Made by a program: the position numbers and the translations under genes. The notes beneath the pieces are model-generated. The model made no database searches, was not told the origin of the DNA, and worked only from the letters and a program-made list of their open reading frames with translations. Source: 13-2-20CM-68-14 sp051955535 (GTDB lineage Bacteria; Actinomycetota; Thermoleophilia; Gaiellales; Gaiellaceae). Taken from it: a stretch of 34,892 nucleotides of DNA. Positions 22,189 through 31,420 of the stretch are shown piece after piece (within the stretch, counting starts at the first letter, position 1; the number at the start of each line of letters is the position of its first letter). Where the stretch lies: NCBI GenBank assembly GCA_051955535.1, contig JBQCGP010000044.1, positions 1-34,892 on the forward strand, given 5' to 3'.

Positions 22189-24941
22189 GAGGTCGGTGCG
22201 GGAACGGCTTCATCCGCGTCCCCGCGGCGCAGCCACCACTTGCGCGCCTCCGCGGCGACGACGACCACGAGTGCCAGACCGATGCAGACGAGCCACTGCC
22301 GGAAGGAGAGCGGCTCGGTGTCGAGGAACCGCTGGAAGAGCCTGAGCTCGGTCCCGAAGACGATCGCCACGAGCGACAGCCCGCTCATCATCAGGAACCG
22401 CCGGTCCTCGAAGATGTCGAGGCTGAACACGGACCGCCGCTCGTCCCGGCACTCAAACGAGAAGAAGAGATTCGCGAGGGCGAAAGTCGTCAGCGCCATC
22501 GTCCGCGCCAGGACCTTCCCGTGGTTGTCGTCCACGATCCAGCCCACGCCAATCGTGACCGCTCCCATCGCCAGGCCGTAGACGGCGAGCCAGAAGAGGA
22601 GCCTGCGCGGCAGCAACTGCTCGTCTGACGGGCGCGGCTGACGCTCCATCAGTCCTTCGCTCGGCTTTCCGTAGCCGAGCCCGATCGCCTGGAAGACCTG
22701 AGTGGTGAAGTTCACCCAGAGGGTCTGCAGCGGCAGGAACGGAACACCGCTGAGGACATTGAAGATGCTCGAGCCGAGGAAGGTGATGATCAGCCCCGCG
22801 AGCACGCCGATCTGGAACCGGATGTACTTCGTCAGGTTGTCGTAGAGCCCCCGCCCGAGCCCGACTGCCTTGACGATCGTGGCGAAGTTGTCGTCGGTGA
22901 GGATCATCGCCGCGGCCTCCTTCGAGACCTCCGTCCCCGTGATCCCCATGGCGATCCCGATGTCGGCCCTCTTCAGCGCGGGCGCGTCGTTCACCCCGTC
23001 ACCGGTCATCGCGACGATCTGCCCCTTCCGCTTCAGCGTGTCGACCAGGCGCACCTTGTCCTCCGGGGTCACCCGTGCAATGACGCCGATTCCGTCGATT
23101 GCTCCGATCAGCTCCTCGTCGCTCATCGCGGCGAACTCGGCCCCCGTGATGGCCCGTCCCTCGATGCCGAGCTGCTGGGCGATCGCCGCCGCCGTGACCG
23201 CGTGGTCTCCGGTGATCATCCGAACCTGGATTCCCGCGCTCTTCGCCGTCTCGATCGCATCCTTCGCGGTCGGCCGCGGCGGATCCACGATTCCGATCAG
23301 GGAGAGCAGCGTCAGTCCGTCCAGCAGCGGGAGCAGGTCGGCTCCAGGATCGAACGTGTCCGGCGCGAAGTCCTTTCTCCCCGTCGCCAACACGCGCAGG
23401 CCCTGCTCGCCGAGGCGCTGGTTTTCCGCCAGGTACTTCTCGCGCCCTTCGTCGTCGACGGGGACGACCCGCAGGTCCGGGTCCAGGGCCTCCGTCGCCC
23501 GGGCGAGCAGCTGGTCCGGCGCGCCCTTCACGAAGCAGCGGACGACATCGTGGCCGTCCTCGTCCTGCATCCGGTGGAAGGTCGCCATCAGTTTGTACGC
23601 CGCGTCGAAGGGCAGCTCGGCGACACGCGGGTAGGTGTCGCGGGTCCCCTTCGGGTCGACGCCGCCCTTCTCGGCGAGCACGACGAGCGCCCCCTCCGTC
23701 GGGTCACCGATCATCTCGCCGTCTGTCGCAACCGCGTCGGAGGCGAGGACCATCGGCATCAGGAACTGGTCGAGGGGGACGTCGCTCTCCCCCGCCACAC
23801 GCTGGATCTGACCGTCCGGCAGGTAGCCGGTCCCCGAGATGCTGTACCGGCGGGCCCAGAGCGCCATCTCCACCGCGGTCATCTGGTTCAGCGTCAACGT
23901 GCCCGTCTTGTCAGAGTTGATCGCGGAGGTCGATCCCAGCGTCTCGGTCGAGCGCAGTCGCTTCACTATCGCCCCAGCCTTCGCGAGCTGCTGCGTGCCG
24001 TAGGAGAGGATCGTCGTCACGACCGCCGGCAGGCCGGTCGGAATCCCGGCGATGGCGAACGCGATCGCGGCGGTGAAGACGGTCTTGAACGACTCGCCGC
24101 GCGACAGGTTCAGCGCGATCGAGACGACGACGGCGGCGCCGGCGATGAACAGGATCTGGCCCGTCAACTTCTCCAGCTGCTTCGTCAGCGGCGTCTTCGC
24201 ATCGCCCTCGCCCTGCAGCAGGTTCGAGATGTGGCCGACCTCGGTGCTCATCCCCGTCGCGGTCACGACGAACTCGCCCGCACCACGTGTGGCGTTCGTG
24301 TTCATGTAGACCATGTCGCCGCGATCACCGAGCGGCGCGTCCTCCGCGGAGATCGCGTCCGCGCCCTTCGCGACCGGAACGCTCTCGCCCGTCAGCGCCG
24401 ACTCGGCGATCTCGAGCGTCGCGGCGGACAAGAGCCGCCCGTCCGCGGGAATGACGTCCCCGGCCTCGATCGAGACGACGTCGCCCGCGACGAGCTGCTC
24501 GGCGGGGACCTGCGTCAGCTGCCCGTCCCGGAGCACCCGCGCCTTGACGATCATCATCTTCTGAAGAGCGGCGACGGCCTCGGCGGCCTTGCCCTCCTGG
24601 CGCAGGCCGAGCACGGCGTTGAAGAGCGTCAGGAAGATGATTACGAGCCCGGTCCCGAGCTCGTGCACCGGCCAGATGCTGCCGAGACCGGCGACCAGCA
24701 GGACGATCTGCATCGGGTCGCGGTACTGACGGATGAACGCGTGCCAGCGCGGCTCGGTCTTCACCTCGGCGAACTTGTTCGGACCGTATTGCTCGAGCCG
24801 CTTCGCGGCCTCCGCCGACGACAATCCCTGCCCCGGATCGACGCCGAGCCCTCGGGCTACCTCGAGACCGTCGAGCACGTGCCACGGCCGCGCCTCGACC
24901 GCGGTGTCGCCTTCGATCCGAGACGCCTCAGTCGTCGCCAT
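22185..24941 (-). CDS. P2-type cation-transporting ATPase
   Basis: A 918-residue ATPase. Cation-ATPase N-terminal region (about 20-90), actuator domain with TGES at 184-187, TM4 region IAGIPTGLPAVVTT, phosphorylation site D344 in SDKTGTLT, nucleotide-binding domain with KGAPDQLL, hinge TGDGVNDAPALKRADIGIAMG, and a C-terminal membrane bundle. Overall it resembles P2 (Ca2+/PMA-type and CtpF-like) pumps. Two departures from the usual motifs: PTGLP replaces PEGLP in TM4, and INSDKTG stands where (I/V)CSDKTG is common. The lost Glu is a cation ligand in SERCA, so ion choice may differ; the ion is unknown. I chose the ATG at 24939-24941 over an upstream TTG because GGAGG lies ten bases before it. 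It sits between argF-like and Ppx genes with coupled ends. Confidence 0.92.
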   Translation of the reverse strand: MATTEASRIEGDTAVEARPWHVLDGLEVARGLGVDPGQGLSSAEAAKRLEQYGPNKFAEVKTEPRWHAFIRQYRDPMQIVLLVAGLGSIWPVHELGTGLVIIFLTLFNAVLGLRQEGKAAEAVAALQKMMIVKARVLRDGQLTQVPAEQLVAGDVVSIEAGDVIPADGRLLSAATLEIAESALTGESVPVAKGADAISAEDAPLGDRGDMVYMNTNATRGAGEFVVTATGMSTEVGHISNLLQGEGDAKTPLTKQLEKLTGQILFIAGAAVVVSIALNLSRGESFKTVFTAAIAFAIAGIPTGLPAVVTTILSYGTQQLAKAGAIVKRLRSTETLGSTSAINSDKTGTLTLNQMTAVEMALWARRYSISGTGYLPDGQIQRVAGESDVPLDQFLMPMVLASDAVATDGEMIGDPTEGALVVLAEKGGVDPKGTRDTYPRVAELPFDAAYKLMATFHRMQDEDGHDVVRCFVKGAPDQLLARATEALDPDLRVVPVDDEGREKYLAENQRLGEQGLRVLATGRKDFAPDTFDPGADLLPLLDGLTLLSLIGIVDPPRPTAKDAIETAKSAGIQVRMITGDHAVTAAAIAQQLGIEGRAITGAEFAAMSDEELIGAIDGIGVIARVTPEDKVRLVDTLKRKGQIVAMTGDGVNDAPALKRADIGIAMGITGTEVSKEAAAMILTDDNFATIVKAVGLGRGLYDNLTKYIRFQIGVLAGLIITFLGSSIFNVLSGVPFLPLQTLWVNFTTQVFQAIGLGYGKPSEGLMERQPRPSDEQLLPRRLLFWLAVYGLAMGAVTIGVGWIVDDNHGKVLARTMALTTFALANLFFSFECRDERRSVFSLDIFEDRRFLMMSGLSLVAIVFGTELRLFQRFLDTEPLSFRQWLVCIGLALVVVVAAEARKWWLRRGDADEAVPAPTS

Positions 24942-24966
24942 CTCTTTCAACCCTCCTTCGGTTCGC

Positions 24967-25974
24967 TCAGCTCCCGAGCGTCGCGACCATCACGGCCTTG
25001 ATCGTGTGCAGTCGGTTTTCGGCCTCGTCGAAGACGATCGACGCCGGCGACTCGAAGACGTCCTCGGTCACCTCGAGAGACTCCACCCCGAACTTCTCGT
25101 AGATCTCTTCGCCGACCCGGGTCTCTGTGTTGTGAAACGCAGGCAGGCAGTGCATGAACTTGACCTCTGGATTGCCGGTCGCCCCCATCGCCTCCGCGTT
25201 CACCTGGTACGGCTTCAAGAGCTCGATCCGCTCGGCCCAAACCTCATCGGGCTCACCCATCGAGACCCACACGTCCGTGAGCAGGAAGTCGGCCCCGCGA
25301 ACGGCCTCGCCGACGTCCTCCGTAATCGTGATCTCGGCTCCGGTCTCCTCGGCGATCGAGCGCGCAAGGTCGGCGATGTCCTGACGGGGCCAGAGCGACT
25401 TCGGGCTCGCGATCCTGACGTCCATCCCGAGCTTCGCGCCGCCAACCAGGTACGAGTCAGCCATGTTGAAGCGGGCATCGCCCAGGTAGCAGAAGACGAC
25501 TTCGTTGAGCGGCTTGTCGGCGTGCTCGCGGAATGTGAGGAAGTCGCCGAGGATCTGCGTGGGGTGCCAGTCGTCGGTGAGCCCGTTGTAGACAGGGACG
25601 CCGGCATACTCGGCCAGCTCTTCGGCCACCTGCTGGCCGAAGCCGCGGTACTCGATCGCGTCGTACATCCGGCCGAGCACGCGGGCCGTGTCCTTGACGC
25701 TCTCCTTGCGGCCCATGTGCGAGCCGGAAGGGCCGAGGTACGTGACGTGTGCGCCCTGGTCGTACGCCGCGACCTCGAACGCACAGCGCGTCCTCGTCGA
25801 GTCCTTTTCGAAGATCAGGGCGATGTTCTTTCCGGTCAGTCTCTGCTCCTCCCGGCCTTCCTTCTTCGCGGCCTTGAGTCCGGCCGAGAGGTCGATCAAA
25901 TACGTGATCTCCTGGGGGCTGAAGTCCGCCAGCTTCAGGAAGTGCCTCCCGCGCAGGTCGATCATCGTGGCCAT
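24967..25974 (-). CDS. argF: ornithine carbamoyltransferase
   Basis: A 335-residue enzyme that makes citrulline from ornithine and carbamoyl phosphate, or runs backward in the arginine deiminase pathway. Diagnostic motifs are STRTR at 59-63 (carbamoyl-phosphate site), HPTQ at 137-140, DVWVSMGE at 234-241 (ornithine loop SMG) and HCLP at 275-278. AAGGAG lies eight bases before the ATG. No other arginine-synthesis gene, arginine deiminase or carbamate kinase is nearby. The ending HCLPAFHNTETRVGEEI is like catabolic ArcB-type enzymes, so arcB is possible. It is the first gene of an operon with a P-type ATPase and a polyphosphatase, an unusual setting. Confidence 0.93.
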   Translation of the reverse strand: MATMIDLRGRHFLKLADFSPQEITYLIDLSAGLKAAKKEGREEQRLTGKNIALIFEKDSTRTRCAFEVAAYDQGAHVTYLGPSGSHMGRKESVKDTARVLGRMYDAIEYRGFGQQVAEELAEYAGVPVYNGLTDDWHPTQILGDFLTFREHADKPLNEVVFCYLGDARFNMADSYLVGGAKLGMDVRIASPKSLWPRQDIADLARSIAEETGAEITITEDVGEAVRGADFLLTDVWVSMGEPDEVWAERIELLKPYQVNAEAMGATGNPEVKFMHCLPAFHNTETRVGEEIYEKFGVESLEVTEDVFESPASIVFDEAENRLHTIKAVMVATLGS

Positions 25975-26164
25975 GGGTCGTGCTCCTTTCTCAGGCGTCG
26001 CGGACGATCAGACAGGTCATACAGTGACCGCCGCCGCGACCGCGAGGACGATGAACGCGGTCGGGAACGCCATGGTCGGAAGGGTCACGGACGGCTGATC
26101 CGGCGCCATCACCCAAAGCGGATGAAGCTCCAGGGGCCCGCCGGCCGTAGCGTCGTGCTCGTCC
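25975..26164. other. divergent gap between argF operon and SCP2 operon
   Basis: It contains the argF ribosome site and palindrome site 7. A 30-codon minus-strand frame (26017-26109) with one hydrophobic stretch begins inside the palindrome and has no ribosome site; I do not count it as a gene. Confidence 0.5.
26109..26125 (+). promoter_or_regulatory. palindrome site 7, TCRYCC-N5-GGRYGA (exact)
   Basis: TCACCC-AAAGC-GGATGA, 39 bases upstream of the SCP2 start at 26165 and 134 bases from the argF start, so it most likely serves the carbohydrate operon. Confidence 0.68.
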
Positions 26165-26551
26165 GTGAGCGCTCGACGGAAGCCTGCTGATCCCACCGCG
26201 GAGTTCTTCGCCGGGCTCGCCGAGCTCGACCGCGACCCGCTGCTCGCGAAGGCGAACGGCACCATTCGTTTCGACCTCAGGGACGGCAGGCGCGTCGACC
26301 GCTGGCTCGTGTCCCTCAAGGACGGTGAGGTCACCGTCTCGCGGGCGAACCGTGACGCGGACTGCGTGATCAGGGTCGACAAGGCGTTGTTCGACGAGAT
26401 CGCTGTCGGCAAGGCGAACGGCACGGCCGCAGTCCTCCGCGGCGCAATGACGATCGACGGGGAAATGGAGCTGATGATGGTGCTCCGGAGGACGTTCCCG
26501 GGACCGCGTGCACGGGCTACTCGAAGCCGGAACGGCCGGCGGCCGGCGTGA
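26165..26551 (+). CDS. SCP2 sterol-carrier-domain protein
   Basis: A 128-residue single-domain protein of the SCP2 fold: AEFFAGLAELDRDPLLAKANGTIRFDL, then the strand pair WLVSLKDGEVTVSR and the segment DCVIRVDKALFDEIAVGKANGTAAVLRGAMTIDG, with the closing motif GxMTIDGDxEL-like (here AMTIDGEMELMMVL). SCP2 domains bind lipids in a hydrophobic tunnel. The tail is basic. The GTG start at 26165 is the first reasonable one. Its TGA overlaps the next GTG (GTGA). It is the first of four coupled genes with two glycosidases and an RDD protein, so the lipid-binding role beside alpha-glucan enzymes is a puzzle. Confidence 0.85.
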   Translation: MSARRKPADPTAEFFAGLAELDRDPLLAKANGTIRFDLRDGRRVDRWLVSLKDGEVTVSRANRDADCVIRVDKALFDEIAVGKANGTAAVLRGAMTIDGEMELMMVLRRTFPGPRARATRSRNGRRPA

Positions 26552-28605
26552 GCGACGGCCTCGTCAAGATCCTCGACGGGAACACGTTCGTCGTCAGCGA
26601 CGCGCGCGGAGACATCGAGGCGTCGCTGACCGACCCGACAGGGCTTTTCTCCTACGACACGCGCTTCCTCTCACACTGGGTGCTGACGGTCAACGGCCAG
26701 CGGCTGACGCCGCTCTCGACCGACGACCTCCAGTACTTCGAGACGCGCTTCTTCCTCGTACCGGGAACCGGCACCGTCTATGTCGACTCGAAGCTCTCGC
26801 TGATTCGGCGCCGCGCCGTCGGCAACGGCTTCCGCGAAGAGCTGACGATCCTGAACCACGACGAAAAGCTGGTCGACCTGACGATCAGAATCGATGCCGC
26901 CTCCGACTTCGCCGACCTCTTCGAGGTCAAGGACGACTTGAAGAAGAAGGGCACATACTCGACGCGGGTGAAGGATGGGCGCCTGTTGCTGAGCTACCAG
27001 CGGGATACCTTCGTGCGCGGGACGGACATCTCGTCGACGGAACGCGCCCGGATCGACAAGGGCGGCCTGACCTTCAAGGCGCGGATCGAGCCGCAGGGGG
27101 AGTGGTCGACCAACCTCGACGTTGCGACCGCGCTGTTCGGGGCCGATGAGTTCGACGAGCGGCCGACGGTCGCGCGGCCTCGCGGTCGCGAGAGCATGGA
27201 GGGGAACTTGAAGCGGTGGCTCGACGACGCCCCGAAGATCGAGTGCGACTGGGACTCGCTACGCGAGACCTACCGGCGTAGCCTCGTCGACCTCGCCGCG
27301 CTTCGGTTCTCGCCTCCGATCATGGGCCACCGAAGCCTGCCGGCAGCGGGGCTCCCCTGGTTCATGACGATGTTCGGCCGCGACAGCATCCTCACGAGCC
27401 TCCAGGCGCTTCCGTTCGCGCCCTCGCTTGCCGCGACGACGCTGCGTGCGCTCGGCGAGTGGCAGGGGACGCGGGTCGACGACTTTCGCGACGAGGACCC
27501 CGGGCGCATCCTCCACGAGATGCGCTACGGCGAGTTGCCGGCCTTCGAGGAAAGGCCACACTCGCCGTACTACGGATCGGCGGACGCGACCCCGCTCTAC
27601 GTCGTGCTACTCGACGAGTACGAGCGCTGGACGGGAGACCGCCGGCTCGTTCACGAGCTCGAATACGAAGCGCGCGCGGCCCTGAACTGGATCGATGCGT
27701 ACGCGGACCTGATGGGCAACGGCTACATCTCGTATCAACGCCGCAACGAGAAGACGGGGCTCGAGAACCAGTGCTGGAAGGACTCCTGGGACTCGATCTC
27801 CTACCGTGACGGCCGGCTCGCGGGCTTCCCGCGGGCGACGTGCGAGCTCCAGGGCTACGCGTACGACGCGAAGGTCCGCGGCGCGAGGCTGGCGCGCGAG
27901 ATCTGGAAGGACGAGGAGCTCGCGACCGAGCTCGAGAAGCAGGCAGGCGACCTCAAGCGCCGCTTCAACCGCGATTTCTGGGTCGCAGGCGGCGAGTACT
28001 TCGCGCTTGCGCTCGACGCCGACGGGAAGCGGGTCGACTCGCTGAGCTCGAACATCGGGCACCTGCTTTGGAGCGGCATCGTCGACAAGTCGAAGGCGAA
28101 GGCGATCGCCCGCCACCTGCTCGGGCCTCGGCTCTTCTCCGGATGGGGTGTCCGAACGCTCGCAGAGGGCGAAGGGCGCTACAACCCGATCGGCTACCAC
28201 GTTGGAACGGTCTGGCCGTTCGACAACTCGTTCATCGCCTGGGGCCTCCGCCGGTATGGCTTCAAGGAAGAAGCTGCGCAGATCGCGGCCGGGATTCTCG
28301 AGGCCGCAGATTTCTTCGACGGGCGGCTCCCCGAAGCGTTCGGCGGCTACGAGCGGTCGCTGACCCGGTATCCGGTCCAGTACCCGACGGCGTGCAGCCC
28401 ACAGGCGTGGTCGACCGGGACGCCGCTACTACTGCTCCGCACGATGCTCGGCCTCGAGCCCGTCGAAAACTTGCTCGTCGTCGATCCCGCCCTCCCGGTC
28501 GGAATCGGTCACGTTGCGCTCCTTGACATCCCCGGGCGCTGGGGCCGGGTCGACGCCTTCGGGCGCGGGCGCATCGGCATCAGAGAGAAAGCAGCCCTCC
28601 GATGA
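26548..28605 (+). CDS. glycogen-debranching-type amylo-alpha-1,6-glucosidase
   Basis: A 685-residue protein. The N-terminal half (about 5-215) is the beta-rich GDE_N-type domain (DGNTFVVSDARGDI, GLFSYDTRFLSHW). The C-terminal (alpha/alpha)6 barrel (about 225-680) has AGLPWFMTMFGRDSILTSLQAL, the WKDSWDSI motif with acidic residues usual for the active site, and GYHVGTVWPFDNSFIAWGL. The family acts on alpha-1,6 glucan branches or similar glycosides, in the cytoplasm; no signal peptide is seen. The GTG start overlaps the SCP2 stop and its end overlaps the next ATG (ATGA). Together with the GH15 enzyme next door it would degrade alpha-glucans, or trehalose and storage glucans (inference). Confidence 0.9.
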   Translation: MSDGLVKILDGNTFVVSDARGDIEASLTDPTGLFSYDTRFLSHWVLTVNGQRLTPLSTDDLQYFETRFFLVPGTGTVYVDSKLSLIRRRAVGNGFREELTILNHDEKLVDLTIRIDAASDFADLFEVKDDLKKKGTYSTRVKDGRLLLSYQRDTFVRGTDISSTERARIDKGGLTFKARIEPQGEWSTNLDVATALFGADEFDERPTVARPRGRESMEGNLKRWLDDAPKIECDWDSLRETYRRSLVDLAALRFSPPIMGHRSLPAAGLPWFMTMFGRDSILTSLQALPFAPSLAATTLRALGEWQGTRVDDFRDEDPGRILHEMRYGELPAFEERPHSPYYGSADATPLYVVLLDEYERWTGDRRLVHELEYEARAALNWIDAYADLMGNGYISYQRRNEKTGLENQCWKDSWDSISYRDGRLAGFPRATCELQGYAYDAKVRGARLAREIWKDEELATELEKQAGDLKRRFNRDFWVAGGEYFALALDADGKRVDSLSSNIGHLLWSGIVDKSKAKAIARHLLGPRLFSGWGVRTLAEGEGRYNPIGYHVGTVWPFDNSFIAWGLRRYGFKEEAAQIAAGILEAADFFDGRLPEAFGGYERSLTRYPVQYPTACSPQAWSTGTPLLLLRTMLGLEPVENLLVVDPALPVGIGHVALLDIPGRWGRVDAFGRGRIGIREKAALR

Positions 28606-30494
28606 CCGCAGTCGAGCCCGCTTCCGAGTCACCGCAGAGCGCCGCGGCACCGTCGCCGTTTCCGCCGATCGCCGAGTACGCGTTCCTTTCCGATTGCCAC
28701 ACGGGCGCGCTCGTCGCGCCCGACGGCGCGATCGACTGGCTCTGCGTGCCGAGCTTCGACTCGCCGAGTGTCTTCGGCAGCCTGCTCGACCGCCAGGCCG
28801 GCTTCTTCCGCTTCGCGCCCTTCGGCAACAACCATCCGGCCGCGGTCGCCTATGTCCCCGGGACGAACATTCTCGAGACAACGTGGAAAGCGCAGAGCGG
28901 CTGGGTGGTCGTCCGCGACGCCCTGACGATGGGGCCGCGCGAGCACGAGGACACGGTGACGCCGCACACGCGTCCACCGGCCGACGACGACGCTGACCAC
29001 ATGCTCGTGCGCACGGTCGAGTGCCTGGAGGGAAACGTGGAGGTGGAGCTGGTCTGCGAGCCGGTCTTCGACTATGGGCGCGCGCCCGCCGAGTGGGCGC
29101 TCGTCGACGGGAGCCGCCACGTCGCCGATGCCGTCGGCGCGGACCAGAGGCTGCGGCTGCAGACCGACGTCAGCCTCGGCATAGAAGAGAACCGTGTCCG
29201 GGCGAGACACGTTCTGCGAGCAGGTGACCAGGCGTACTGCGCCCTTTCCTGGGACGAGAGCGCCGAGGGCCCGCAAAACGCAGACGAGGCCGCCGAGCGG
29301 ATCGAGACGACGACGCGCTTTTGGCGCGCGTGGCTCGGGCGCGCGCGCATCCCGGACCACCGTTTCCGCGACCCGATCCAGCGCGCCGCGCTCGTGACCA
29401 AAGGGCTCACCTACATGCCGACCGGGGCAACGGTCGCGGCGCTGACGACGTCTCTGCCCGAAACGCCCGGCGGCGAGCGGAACTGGGATTACCGCTACAC
29501 GTGGATCCGCGACACGACGTTCACGCTGAGGGCGCTCCACATGCTGAACCTCGACTGGGAGGCCAACGAGTTCATGCAGTTCGTCGCCGACGTCGAGGCG
29601 AAGGAAGACGGGTCTCTCCAGATCATGTACGGCATCGACGGGCGGCGCGACCTCACCGAATCGACGCGCGATGAGCTGACCGGATATGCCGGCGCGCGGC
29701 CGGTGCGAATCGGCAACGGCGCGTTCGACCAGCGCCAGAACGACGTCTACGGTGCCGCGCTCGACTCGATCCTGCTGCACACGCGGCGGAGCGAGCGGCT
29801 GCCGCGCCGGCTCTGGCCGATCGTGGAGGCACAGGCCGAATGCGCGACCCGCGTCTGGCGCGAGCCTGACCAGGGGATCTGGGAGGCCCGGGGCGCTCCC
29901 CGGCACTACGTCTCCTCGAAGCTGATGTGCTGGGTCGCACTCGACCGGGCCGCACAGCTGGCGGCAATTCGAGGCGACGCCGAGGTCGAGAAGAAGTGGG
30001 ACGCCGTCGCCCGTGAAATCAAGGAGGACATCCTCGCTCATGGAGTCGACGGGCGCGGGGTGTTGCGCCAACACTACGAGAGCGATTCGCTCGACGCGTC
30101 AAGCCTGCTCGCGGCTATCTTCGACTTCCTGCCCGAGGAGGACGAGCGGCTGCAGGCGACAGTCCTGGCGATCGGGGACGAGCTGACGGAGAACGGCTTC
30201 GTCCTGCGGTACAAGACCGACGAGACCGACGACGGGCTCGCCGGCAAGGAAGGGACCTTCCTGATCTGTTCCTTCTGGCTCGTCTCCGCGTTCGCGATCA
30301 TCGGGGAAGTCCAGCGGGCCCGTGACCTGATGGAACGGCTGCTGCGGGTCGCCTCGCCGCTCGGCCTCTACGCGGAGGAGTTCGACGTCGAGACCGGACG
30401 GCACCTCGGCAACTTCCCGCAGGCGTTCTCGCACCTCGCCCTCCTCGAGGCGGCAGCACGGATCATTCTGTCGGAGCGGCTGGCGGAGTATTGA
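28602..30494 (+). CDS. glycoside hydrolase family 15 protein (glucoamylase/trehalase-like)
   Basis: A 630-residue GH15 enzyme. The N-terminal beta domain starts with the family signature IAEYAFLSDCHTGALVAPDGAIDWLCVPSFDSPSVF (about 23-58). The (alpha/alpha)6 barrel has NWDYRYTWIRDTTFTLRAL (294-312), the general-acid region GIWEARGAPRHYVSSKLMCW with E428, and the closing EEFDVETGRHLGNFPQAFSH. This layout is that of actinobacterial GH15 trehalases and glucoamylase-like enzymes; trehalose or short malto-oligosaccharides are the likely substrates. No secretion signal is seen. It overlaps the preceding gene by four bases (ATGA) and the next by four (TTGA). It should act on products of the neighbouring debranching enzyme. 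Confidence 0.91.
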   Translation: MTAVEPASESPQSAAAPSPFPPIAEYAFLSDCHTGALVAPDGAIDWLCVPSFDSPSVFGSLLDRQAGFFRFAPFGNNHPAAVAYVPGTNILETTWKAQSGWVVVRDALTMGPREHEDTVTPHTRPPADDDADHMLVRTVECLEGNVEVELVCEPVFDYGRAPAEWALVDGSRHVADAVGADQRLRLQTDVSLGIEENRVRARHVLRAGDQAYCALSWDESAEGPQNADEAAERIETTTRFWRAWLGRARIPDHRFRDPIQRAALVTKGLTYMPTGATVAALTTSLPETPGGERNWDYRYTWIRDTTFTLRALHMLNLDWEANEFMQFVADVEAKEDGSLQIMYGIDGRRDLTESTRDELTGYAGARPVRIGNGAFDQRQNDVYGAALDSILLHTRRSERLPRRLWPIVEAQAECATRVWREPDQGIWEARGAPRHYVSSKLMCWVALDRAAQLAAIRGDAEVEKKWDAVAREIKEDILAHGVDGRGVLRQHYESDSLDASSLLAAIFDFLPEEDERLQATVLAIGDELTENGFVLRYKTDETDDGLAGKEGTFLICSFWLVSAFAIIGEVQRARDLMERLLRVASPLGLYAEEFDVETGRHLGNFPQAFSHLALLEAAARIILSERLAEY

Positions 30495-31420
30495 GCGCGG
30501 GCACCGGAGACGGGCGACGCCGGCGGTCGCGGTTCGGGGCCGCGGGGCGGCTCGCGCTCTTCCCGGCGCGCGCGGCTGCTCGCGCCACGCGGGGCCCGAT
30601 CGAGAACGTGGCGGACGAGCACCTCGTCCCGGAGCTCTCCCGGATCGCCGACCGGGCATTCGCAAGCGACCTGCCGGAACAGCTCGCACGCTCGATCGCA
30701 GAGCACCACGTCCTCGAACGGGTCGCGGCCGAGCTCGCCGAGTCCGGCGCGCTGGACTCGGCAGTCGAGAAGGCGCTCGCGAGCCCTCGGACGAAGGAGA
30801 CGGTGGACCATCTCGTCAACAGCCCCGCGTTCAGGCAGGCGCTCAAGGATGTGGTCTCCAGCCCCGAGGTCCGCAAGGCGCTGACCGAGCAGAGCGCCGG
30901 GCTGGCCGAGGATCTGGCCGGAGACATCCGGCGCCGCAGCGTCGAGATCGACGGGAGCATCGAGGCTCGGGTGCACCGGCGCCCTGCGGCCGCGCACTCG
31001 AGCTTCGCCGGCCTCGCGACCCGTGGAGTTGGCTTTGCCGTCGACCTGCTCGCGATCGCGGCGATCTTCGCCGTGCTTGCTGGACTCTTCGCCCTGATCA
31101 CCAACATCGTCGGCGCCTTGCGCCCAGCCTGGCTCGCCGGCGCCATCGCCGGGGGTGGCTGGCTGATCGTCGCTGTCGCTTATTTCGTGTTCTTCTGGAG
31201 CGAGGCCGGGAGGACGCCCGGCATGCACGTGATGCACCTTCGCGTCCGCGATCGGGCGGGCAGGCCGCCCTCGTTCTGGCGCTCGCTACTGCGGGCGGCC
31301 GCCACCATCGTCTCGATCGTGCCGCTCTTTCTCGGCTACGTCCCAGTCCTGTTCGACTCGCGCAGGCGCGGACTGCCCGACCTCGTCGCCGGGACCGAGG
31401 TCGTGTACGAGCATCGTTAG
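30491..31420 (+). CDS. RDD-family membrane protein
   Basis: A 309-residue protein. The first half is soluble and helical, rich in charged residues (about 40-160), with no recognised domain. The second half is an RDD domain with two or three helices: FAGLATRGVGFAVDLLAIAAIFAVL (R and D of the RDD name visible), GGWLIVAVAYFVFFWSEAGRTPGMHVMHLRVRD and DLVAGTEVVYEHR near the end. RDD proteins are often linked to transport or stress, function unsettled. The start is TTG at 30491, overlapping the GH15 stop (TTGA). It converges on the gene at 31417 with overlapping stop codons. It is the last of four coupled genes. Confidence 0.84.
   Translation: MSAGTGDGRRRRSRFGAAGRLALFPARAAARATRGPIENVADEHLVPELSRIADRAFASDLPEQLARSIAEHHVLERVAAELAESGALDSAVEKALASPRTKETVDHLVNSPAFRQALKDVVSSPEVRKALTEQSAGLAEDLAGDIRRRSVEIDGSIEARVHRRPAAAHSSFAGLATRGVGFAVDLLAIAAIFAVLAGLFALITNIVGALRPAWLAGAIAGGGWLIVAVAYFVFFWSEAGRTPGMHVMHLRVRDRAGRPPSFWRSLLRAAATIVSIVPLFLGYVPVLFDSRRRGLPDLVAGTEVVYEHR

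Noticed and set aside
25991..26007. TCAGGC-GTCGC-GGACGA before argF
   Set aside because: Only the right half-site fits, and it is 16 bases from the start, too close compared with the other sites.
26017..26109. 30-codon minus-strand frame with a hydrophobic stretch, before argF
   Set aside because: It has no ribosome site and its ATG falls inside palindrome site 7, so chance is likelier.
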